Part shown: piece by piece, positions 1 through 4,820 of the stretch
How the letters are laid out: each line of letters opens with the position of its first letter
Numbering within the stretch: position 1 is the first letter of the stretch
DNA from: an uncultured Ruminococcus sp.
GTDB taxonomy: Bacteria; Bacillota; Clostridia; Oscillospirales; Ruminococcaceae
Length of the DNA: 5,542 nucleotides
NCBI GenBank assembly: GCA_945876155.1
Contig: CAMCMW010000133.1
Span: forward strand, 1 to 5,542
Reading direction: 5' to 3'
The notes under the pieces: model-generated
Told to the model about the DNA's origin: nothing
The model's database searches: none
Seen by the model: the letters and a program-made list of their open reading frames with translations, nothing else
Made by a program: the position numbers and the translations under genes

Positions 1-234
1 CAGTTTGTAGAGAACACCAGACGCAAGCTCCGGCAGCATATAACTTCCGTTTGCATTGTCTGTTTCTAAACTCATAGGGGTATCAGTTCCCCATGTCGGG
101 ATAATACCGCCTTCCTCGTTTCTGTTCTGGCTCACAAGGGGCTGCCAGGTTTCGTCATACCACCGGTACAGGTTGAATACCGCACCGCCCAGGCGTATAG
201 CGAAGTTTCCGGAATCCACCTTGTAAATCCTGAT
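1..234 (-). other. Start of a SpaA/Cna_B-type isopeptide domain
   Basis: From residue 1078 the adhesin changes to the SpaA/prealbumin-like pattern. I-x-I-Y-K1082-V-D opens the first strand with the usual bond-forming Lys, LGGAVFNLYRW gives the second, and LETDNANG-S-Y-M-LPELASGVLYKL (residues 1133-1155) gives the 'TD..G.....L..G.Y.L' strand. In this family the catalytic Glu normally follows at once (YxLxE), so the window ends a few residues before it. Confidence 0.8.
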
Positions 235-3200
235 ATAGTCAGAGGTTGCGGTGTGGGCACTGCTTTCCCTGCCAAGGTTGTAATTCTTGTTGTAATCAAA
301 CCTCTCACTGCCTGTGCCGTAATCAATAGTGGCAGTATTTTCCACCTTTCCGCCGTACTCGGATTTGTAATCACTGTCACCGTCGGTATTGATACTAAGG
401 TGATAGGTGTACTGGACTTTGAAGTGCTTGCCGTCGGGGAGGGTCAGTGTAAACTTTGAATAGTTTATCGTGTGAATCTCCTCGTCCGAACAGGTAAGGA
501 CATACTCTGCAGGAGAAAGTTCCCTGCCTGTGTCAGCGTCAATAACTTTCAGATTTATAAGTGAGGCAGAAAATCCCCACGGATACATGAAAGTTCCGTC
601 CTCATTCTTTTTGGAGTAGTGCCTGAGACTGTCCGTCACCGTGATAGTGTCAGTGTCAGACAAATCAAGGGCATAAGGGTTCACGTCAATGGTATAGGTT
701 ATGTCACCGTCATATACGTCAGCCGGGTCAGAACCGGTTTTGGTAATAAGGGGAAGTGACAGTTTCTGGGTCTGGGTGGCTGTATTTACGCCGTCGGAAA
801 CAGTGTTCGTAAAGGACGCTGAATTATCCGCTGAGTTCTGAACAATGTACTCCTCAGTCGCAGACACGCTGTAATCAATCCGGAACGCCTTACCGTCATG
901 TACCGACGCCGGAATACTGAACACGACCTGATTGGTTTCAGCATTAAAGGCTGTTACCATACCCGAAGTGGTTTCGTAGTACGAACCGTTATGCCTCATA
1001 AACACGGCAGAATCTGCCATAAACGTTACCCCTGCCGGCAGAGTGTCAGTCAGTGTCACGTCATTGTCGCCGTAGTTGTTGCTTTCGTTGGCAATGATAG
1101 TCCACTTGAGAACGTAATCTCCGGTTTCGGTTTTGTCAAGTTCAGTGGTCTTGTGAGATGTCTCAGACTGTCCCATATTCAGAGTATCATGCTTTTTCAG
1201 TGCCTCTTTTTTGGTTTCGGTGTAGGAGGAATCGGTATAAACACCGTCAAATTCGGCTCTGTTATTAAAATTAACAGTTTCTCCCACAGCCATTGAATCA
1301 CTGAGAACACCGGTACTCTCATAGGTTATCTCGATATCAGACAGGGAATTTATCGTTTCATTGTCCGCAAAATCAATTTTATAGGAATAGACCCTGCTTT
1401 CCGCTGTAAGGTCGGTTATCTCATTACCGTCAGTACCAAAGTACCGGACTGTGTAATCAGTACCCTTGGTAAGAGTAACCTTTGAATAGTCCGGCTTTGT
1501 ACCGGTAAGTACAATAGTGTCAGGCTGACTGGCAGTCATGTAATGTTGGGTTTTGTCAGTTGTCATGGTGTCGGTGTAAGTTTTTCCGGCAAAATCGCCC
1601 ACCTGGAACTGCAGTGAAACAGACCAGCCTATTCTCACATTACCGCTGCTGTCAAAGCCCTTTGAGTAACTGTTTTTGCCAATGTAGTTACGGTCATAGC
1701 CTACGTACGCATTTCCGGTATCTTCGTTTATGGAAGTACCCTCACTGTCTTTCAGTGCGGCTTTGTTGGAAATGGTCTTTTCGTGGTCGGGAGATTTTGT
1801 CTGATAGATAAGCTTGTACTCAGTTCCGGTCAGACTGCCGAACGTGAACGTATTGGTACTTGTATCAAGAGTACCCGCATTTTCAATCTGTTTCCAGCCG
1901 TTTTCCAGGACTTTCAGTGTACCCGGAACAGTCTGGCTGAGCATTTCGTCTGTTACAGAATAGCCGTTTAAATTTACACCGTCCGGATTGAGAATCTTGA
2001 TAGTCCACTCAATGTTGTCGGTTTTGTCGTTGTAGCTGCCTGATTTTGTCAGTATACAGCCTGTTGCAACACTGGTATAATCTTCGTCCGACGCTGTGAG
2101 AGTGCCGTTTGAAACGCTTATCTTGTTGTTTGCATTGATAATCTCTGCCTGAGTACCGGGGGTAAGCAGTGCGGAATAGGTGAAAGAATACTTCTCCCCT
2201 GCCAACAGTGCCGGAAGACCGGTTATGGTAACTTTTCCGTCAGAACCCACAGCCACAGCTGCATTCACAGTTTCAGTCGTACTGTCTGATTTTGTCTTTG
2301 TCACTGAAATGGTCTGACCAGCTGTCAGATTCAGCTTAATACGGCTGCTGTCTGCATTGTCAAGGTAATCGGTAACGGTAATATCGCCCTCACCAGAACC
2401 GTTGGAGCTTGATATCTCAATGTTGTATCCGATAGTATTGTCAGTTTTGTTATATCCGCTGTTGGTTTTCTGAACAGACAAGTCCGGACTGGTATCGGCA
2501 ATAACTGAAAAGTCCACATCAACCGACACATTGCCCATAGTGACAGTTTCCTTGTCGCTTGCCGAATCAGTCTTTTTCACAAAGGCGTTAAAGGTAATGT
2601 CACCGGTAATTTCCGTACTGCCGTCCTGTACATAGTTTGCGTCAAAATCAATGATAATATAACCGTCATTAGTTATCTGGTATGTACCTGTCTGCACGCC
2701 GTTTTCCTTTACAGGACCGCTCTGAGCGTCAGATATAACAACGTTTTCCGGCAGTTTGAAATAAATCTGCCTGTTGTTGTTCACCTGCATGAGCGTGTTT
2801 GACGGCAGAAGGTAATTTACAGTAAATTTAACAGGTTTTGTATTTTCTTCGGAAGAAGAGGAGGAAACCGGTTTGTAGGAAACTCTGGAAATGTACTCTC
2901 CGAAGTTTACGCTGACAGCTGTATCAATTTCCGTACCGGAGAGATATGAAACGGTCTGTGCAGAAAAATTACTGCTGAAACCGGACATAAGAACATACTC
3001 CTGTTCCGGCTGCTGTTCGTAGCACTCTTCGCTGTGGATATGCTCCGGCTGAATGCATACAAGCTTATGCTCATAGCACTGCTCACTGTGTGTATGCCCT
3101 TCGCCCTCAGGCAGATTGCACACAACCACTTCCCTCAGCCCGTAACATTCATCTGTATGTATATGTGAACCGTCGGTTATACCGCAAACCAGGACAGTTT

Positions 3201-3465
3201 TTTCTTCAAAACAGCTTTCGTCGTGGTAATGTGCCGGAGATTCGTTGAGTCCGCACACAAGCACATCAGCGTAGCACTGGTCTGTATGAATATGTTCAGC
3301 CACAGTGCAGGTAAGGTCACCGGTCATGCTGACAGCCGGCTTTATCAGACCAGTAATAACCGCTGTAACCACAACAACGGACAAAAGCAGCAGAACCAGT
3401 ATTCTGATTCTCTGATATTTATGGCTTTTTAGAAAGTATCTTATTTTCTGATTAACAGATGTCAT
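1..3465 (-). CDS. Giant secreted Cna/SpaA-type surface adhesin (pilin-like), C-terminus beyond window
   Basis: The minus frame starting at the ATG at 3465-3463 stays open for all 1155 codons to position 1, so the gene is cut by the left window edge. The start is fixed by a strong ribosome site (AAAGGAGG, 7 bases upstream). Residues 1-21 are basic, about 22-41 are a hydrophobic leader ending in KPAVSM, and 53-149 carry five Cys/His units. Residues about 200-322 resemble a Gram-positive adhesin N-domain, 328-1045 hold about five Cna-like beta domains, and from 1078 a SpaA/Cna_B domain starts (IYKVD...LGGAVFNLYRW). Thr, Ser and Asp are abundant. Such proteins are exported, stiffened by Lys-Asn isopeptide bonds and usually attached to the wall by sortase, where they bind host, mucus or fibre ligands. 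The anchor is not in the window, so sortase attachment and ligand are inference. It is third in an operon after a signal peptidase. The overall class is well supported. Confidence 0.9.
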   Translation of the reverse strand, partial: MTSVNQKIRYFLKSHKYQRIRILVLLLLSVVVVTAVITGLIKPAVSMTGDLTCTVAEHIHTDQCYADVLVCGLNESPAHYHDESCFEEKTVLVCGITDGSHIHTDECYGLREVVVCNLPEGEGHTHSEQCYEHKLVCIQPEHIHSEECYEQQPEQEYVLMSGFSSNFSAQTVSYLSGTEIDTAVSVNFGEYISRVSYKPVSSSSSEENTKPVKFTVNYLLPSNTLMQVNNNRQIYFKLPENVVISDAQSGPVKENGVQTGTYQITNDGYIIIDFDANYVQDGSTEITGDITFNAFVKKTDSASDKETVTMGNVSVDVDFSVIADTSPDLSVQKTNSGYNKTDNTIGYNIEISSSNGSGEGDITVTDYLDNADSSRIKLNLTAGQTISVTKTKSDSTTETVNAAVAVGSDGKVTITGLPALLAGEKYSFTYSALLTPGTQAEIINANNKISVSNGTLTASDEDYTSVATGCILTKSGSYNDKTDNIEWTIKILNPDGVNLNGYSVTDEMLSQTVPGTLKVLENGWKQIENAGTLDTSTNTFTFGSLTGTEYKLIYQTKSPDHEKTISNKAALKDSEGTSINEDTGNAYVGYDRNYIGKNSYSKGFDSSGNVRIGWSVSLQFQVGDFAGKTYTDTMTTDKTQHYMTASQPDTIVLTGTKPDYSKVTLTKGTDYTVRYFGTDGNEITDLTAESRVYSYKIDFADNETINSLSDIEITYESTGVLSDSMAVGETVNFNNRAEFDGVYTDSSYTETKKEALKKHDTLNMGQSETSHKTTELDKTETGDYVLKWTIIANESNNYGDNDVTLTDTLPAGVTFMADSAVFMRHNGSYYETTSGMVTAFNAETNQVVFSIPASVHDGKAFRIDYSVSATEEYIVQNSADNSASFTNTVSDGVNTATQTQKLSLPLITKTGSDPADVYDGDITYTIDVNPYALDLSDTDTITVTDSLRHYSKKNEDGTFMYPWGFSASLINLKVIDADTGRELSPAEYVLTCSDEEIHTINYSKFTLTLPDGKHFKVQYTYHLSINTDGDSDYKSEYGGKVENTATIDYGTGSERFDYNKNYNLGRESSAHTATSDYIRIYKVDSGNFAIRLGGAVFNLYRWYDETWQPLVSQNRNEEGGIIPTWGTDTPMSLETDNANGSYMLPELASGVLYKL
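331..2484 (-). repeat. About five tandem Cna-like beta domains with candidate isopeptide triads
   Basis: Residues 328-1045 split into diverged units of roughly 130-170 residues. Each starts with a Lys near its first strand, has a [TS]-x-TD-x-[LM] strand in the middle and ends in an Asn-rich strand often reading N-x-A. Candidate Lys/Asp/Asn sets are K333/D366/N447, K474/D506/N567, K602/D632/N735, K772 or K778/D807/N881, and K909/D945/N1043. Known CnaA-type domains form Lys-Asn isopeptide bonds catalysed by an Asp or Glu, which gives proteolysis-resistant, rigid stalks. Assignment in unit 4 is ambiguous. The units are too diverged for DNA-level repeats to be obvious, so this looks like old duplication. 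Confidence 0.65.
2500..2868 (-). other. Adhesin N-domain (bacterial adhesion fold-like) in the surface protein
   Basis: Residues about 200-322 follow a Ser/Glu-rich spacer (SSSSSEEN) and read like the first Ig-like domain of clostridial adhesins. They show VNYLLPSN near 216, YFKLPENVVISD near 235-245, GTYQITNDGYIIIDFD at 260-275 and ITGDITFNAFVKK at 286-298. The pattern 'LP...G.Y.I..DG.I.I.FD...G.I.F' is familiar from collagen- and fibrinogen-binding type adhesins. I assign the fold from this pattern only, and no ligand can be named. Confidence 0.6.
3019..3309 (-). repeat. Five tandem Cys/His units in the adhesin N-terminus
   Basis: Residues 53-149 hold five copies of C-x(4-7)-H-x-H-x3-C-[YF]. 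The ligand positions are C53/H58/H60/C64, C71/H79/H81/C85, C94/H101/H103/C107, C116/H124/H126/C130 and C137/H142/H144/C148. Each second Cys is followed by Tyr (Phe in unit 2), and units are joined by short linkers, mostly of the LVCG type. The array has 10 of the 12 Cys in the 1155 visible residues; the others are C470 and C992. The copies differ in sequence and linker length but keep every Cys and His, which suggests function. I have seen similar CG-EEHTHTD-CY arrays in surface proteins of gut Clostridia, but I know of no assigned role. Metal binding or disulfide formation are both possible. Confidence 0.85.
3328..3465 (-). other. Adhesin leader peptide with PA-x-S-M motif
   Basis: Residues 1-46 of the adhesin form a long leader. 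The basic start includes K7, R9, K13, K16, R19 and R21. A hydrophobic run rich in Leu and Val follows (about I22 to I41), then K42-P43-A44-V45-S46-M47. Large Gram-positive surface proteins of the Cna/pilin type often have a related LxLPAxT/S-M stretch at the end of the leader, here LIKPAVSM. A cut after S46 (A44 at -3, S46 at -1) would suit type I signal peptidase, but the exact site is a guess. No YSIRK/GS motif is present. Confidence 0.7.
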
Positions 3466-3472
3466 AGCTATT

Positions 3473-3480
3473 CCTCCTTT
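3473..3480 (-). promoter_or_regulatory. Strong Shine-Dalgarno site for the adhesin gene
   Basis: On the minus strand AAAGGAGG stands 7 bases before the ATG at 3465, in the 15-base gap after the signal peptidase stop codon. It is the strongest ribosome site in the operon and fixes the adhesin start. The two upstream genes have only weak sites. Confidence 0.9.
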
Positions 3481-4065
3481 CTACTTAATTTTGCCAATTT
3501 CGTCAAGAGGATAGATACGAAAAATAACTTTTCCAACAATATCTTTTTTAGAAATACACCCGATAACCTCCGAACGGCTGTCAACCGATTCGGAGCGGTG
3601 GTCACCCATAACAAAAATTCTGTTTTCAGGAACCTGATAAGGCAGTTCTATATCACATTTTCCCTTGCTCTTATCGGTAATATACGGTTCGGAAATAATA
3701 TTCCCGTTCACAGAAACGGTTCCGTCTTCAGAAATATCTACAACATCTCCGGGACCTGCTATAACTCTTTTGAGCAGTATCTTATTATTGTAATAAAAAG
3801 CGATAACGTCGCCGGTTCTGTACTTCTGGTTGTTAAGGCACATCACATACTGACCGTCCGCAAGTGTCGGCTCCATACTTGAACCGGTAACCTTCAGCAC
3901 CGGTATGAACAGTACAGACACCAGCACCGATATTGCTGCAACTGCAAGCAAAGAGATAACAGTTCCTTTCAGTACCTTCCGGAATTCTTTTTTTCTGTTG
4001 ATTCTGTCAAGCTCAGTTTTCAACTGCAATGATGTCGGCAAAGATTTAATATTTTGAGTACGCAT
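3481..4065 (-). CDS. Signal peptidase I (P-type, S26 family)
   Basis: This 194-residue membrane serine protease removes signal peptides from exported proteins on the outer face of the membrane. Residues 1-34 are a charged cytoplasmic tail and 35-57 one transmembrane helix. Next comes GSSMEPTL with nucleophile Ser63, then KRVIAGPGD with general base Lys99, and box E, GDHRSESVDSR, at 154-164. All key residues are present, so it should be active. The Lys base marks the prokaryotic P-type, not the Ser/His SipW type. The length is normal for Gram-positive SPase I. A weak AAAGGT site precedes the ATG. It lies 22 bases after the coiled-coil gene and 15 before the adhesin, so it is probably dedicated to that adhesin or others of its locus, as seen in Gram-positive pilus islands. 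A generic lepB/sip role is the alternative. Confidence 0.95.
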   Translation of the reverse strand: MRTQNIKSLPTSLQLKTELDRINRKKEFRKVLKGTVISLLAVAAISVLVSVLFIPVLKVTGSSMEPTLADGQYVMCLNNQKYRTGDVIAFYYNNKILLKRVIAGPGDVVDISEDGTVSVNGNIISEPYITDKSKGKCDIELPYQVPENRIFVMGDHRSESVDSRSEVIGCISKKDIVGKVIFRIYPLDEIGKIK

Positions 4066-4087
4066 CAGAATCTTACCTTTACAAAAT

Positions 4088-4450
4088 TCAAGTTTTGGCT
4101 GTTTCCTTTTCAGCCTGACGCCTTATTTCTCCGGCATATTTTTCAGCGTCACTGATAATTTTTGCCGCCTTTGCCTCAGCGTCAGAGATGATTTTATCTT
4201 TCTGCTGGTATGTCTTTTCCACACTTGTTAAATATATATCAGCCGCCTGCTGGGCTTTTTCAAAAATACCGCTAAGCTGCAAAGCCGCCTCTGCAATATT
4301 GCCTGATTTCTCCAGACTGACATTCCGTTCATTCAGAGTCAGTCTCAGTTCCTCGTTTTCCTGCTTGAGCCTGTCGGATTCCATTTTAAGGTTAAGCATG
4401 ATTTCAAGGAGTTCAGAACGGCGCAGCTTGTGCAGTTCTTTATCAGTCAT
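4088..4450 (-). CDS. Small cytoplasmic coiled-coil protein of unknown function
   Basis: This 120-residue, highly charged protein has no signal peptide or membrane segment. Residues 5-48 (ELHKLRRSELLEIML onward) form a heptad-type coiled coil. SGNIAEAALQLSGIFEKAQQ at 49-68 is a helical core; I recall this kind of stretch as conserved in Clostridia, in proteins sometimes loosely labelled 'DNA repair protein'. Residues 84-115 carry an 11-residue repeat, with KIISDAE at 86-92 and again at 97-103, as in amphipathic helices or the C-terminal part of DivIVA-like proteins. The ATG at 4450 is favoured by a modest GGGTGA 6 bases upstream and by the promoter about 40 bases upstream. It is the first gene of the operon with signal peptidase and adhesin, so a role in secretion or positioning of the surface protein is possible. 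No function is established. Confidence 0.85.
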   Translation of the reverse strand: MTDKELHKLRRSELLEIMLNLKMESDRLKQENEELRLTLNERNVSLEKSGNIAEAALQLSGIFEKAQQAADIYLTSVEKTYQQKDKIISDAEAKAAKIISDAEKYAGEIRRQAEKETAKT

Positions 4451-4487
4451 TCAGATTCACCCGTAAATAATAATTTTTCCTATCTTT

Positions 4488-4516
4488 ATAATACACCATT
4501 TTTATCATTTTGTCCA
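4488..4516 (-). promoter_or_regulatory. Sigma-A-type promoter of the coiled-coil/SPase/adhesin operon
   Basis: On the minus strand TGGACA (4516-4511, 5 of 6 to TTGACA) is followed after exactly 17 bases by TATTAT (4493-4488, 5 of 6 to TATAAT). Transcription would begin near 4481, giving a leader of about 30 bases before the ATG at 4450. No other promoter is evident in the short gaps further down, so it probably drives all three genes. Confidence 0.7.
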
Positions 4517-4583
4517 TACATTTTTACAAAATTTTTTCGGCAATTTACACCATAATTTGTTTCTAAATATGTGCATTTTGTCC
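4492..4583 (-). repeat. Duplicated motif pair around the promoter
   Basis: GGACAAAATG occurs twice on the minus strand (4583-4574 and 4515-4506), and so does ATGGTGTA (4553-4546 and 4499-4492), in the same order both times. The distal copy has 20 bases between the two motifs and the proximal copy 6. The proximal motifs overlap the -35 and abut the -10 box. This could be a decayed duplication of the promoter or paired regulator sites, and chance is possible in AT-rich DNA. Confidence 0.4.
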
Positions 4584-4601
4584 TTTATTTTACAGCAATA
4601 T

Positions 4602-4618
4602 TGTTATTTGTAACAAAT
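4602..4618. promoter_or_regulatory. Short overlapping palindromes, possible operator
   Basis: ATTTGT-A-ACAAAT (4606-4618) is a perfect 6-base inverted repeat. It overlaps TGTTA-TTTG-TAACA (4602-4615), a 5-base inverted repeat. It lies about 90 bases upstream of the operon promoter. A repressor or activator site is possible, but the AT-rich setting makes a chance match quite likely and no regulator is known. Confidence 0.25.
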
Positions 4619-4731
4619 ATGTTTCCTGTACAGTCTGAAAATTTGTATGTTTCAGCACCCGAAAACCTTTAATATTAACCAATAAATCGTCATATTTAAC
4701 AAAAGAATCCCATACGGATTTATCTGCCTGC

Positions 4732-4805
4732 TGTAGGGGCGAGCATTGCTCGCCCGATAAAACAACCATACAAAGAAAAACGGGCGACCAATGGTCGCCC
4801 CTACA
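4732..4805. repeat. REPIN/BIME-like inverted pair of GTAG-tagged hairpins
   Basis: Two 24-base arms in inverted orientation (4732-4755 and 4782-4805) flank a 26-base spacer. Read outward-in, each arm is T, then GTAG, then a perfect 8-bp stem with an ATT loop: GGGCGAGC-ATT-GCTCGCCC on the plus strand, and GGGCGACC-ATT-GGTCGCCC on the minus strand. The arms differ at two bases only (4743 and 4749 against 4794 and 4788). Those two bases pair with each other within each hairpin, so the change is a compensated G-C to C-G swap. A GTAG tetranucleotide at the foot of a short hairpin is the mark of REP sequences mobilised by REP-associated tyrosine transposases (TnpA-REP/RAYT). No such gene is in the window. 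The element sits 15 bases after the clp stop, a usual REP position. Confidence 0.75.
4772..4800 (-). terminator. Intrinsic terminator after the clp gene, formed by one REPIN arm
   Basis: In the clp transcript the first arm forms an 8-bp GC-rich stem with an ATT loop (4800-4782), followed directly by GTTTTTCTTT (4781-4772). It begins about 20 bases after the stop codon, so it is well placed to end clp transcription before the next operon. The second arm has no T-tract after it. Function is inferred from form and position. Confidence 0.55.
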
Positions 4806-4820
4806 AAATAGCCTGTGCGG

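Larger units (their letters stand above)
4451..4820. other. Gene-free intergenic region between clp and the adhesin operon
   Basis: This 370-base stretch holds the REPIN-like element and terminator near clp and the promoter near the coiled-coil gene. Between them (about 4517-4731) lies AT-rich DNA with the palindrome and duplicated motifs listed separately. I see no plausible gene, tRNA or riboswitch here. A possible second, weaker promoter on the minus strand is TTGTTA, 18 bases, TAAAAT, around 4586-4615. Confidence 0.7.

Noticed and set aside
132..380. Short minus-strand frame within the adhesin region
   Set aside because: It is out of frame with the continuous 1155-codon adhesin reading frame, which gives convincing domains. 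The same holds for the short frames at 2331-2531 and 2907-3125.
898..1296. 132-codon plus-strand frame
   Set aside because: It is antisense to the adhesin, has no ribosome site or recognisable domain, and comes from the codon bias of the real gene. Other plus-strand frames in the window are rejected for the same reason.
3019..3309. DNA-level tandem repeat or CRISPR-like array in the Cys/His region
   Set aside because: The period and DNA sequence vary between units. The repeat is seen only at the protein level.
4732..4805. A single long hairpin or MITE with 24-base terminal inverted repeats
   Set aside because: The two mismatches between arms are compensated inside each arm, which argues for two separate hairpins. 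No target-site duplication is apparent at the ends. A MITE cannot be fully excluded.
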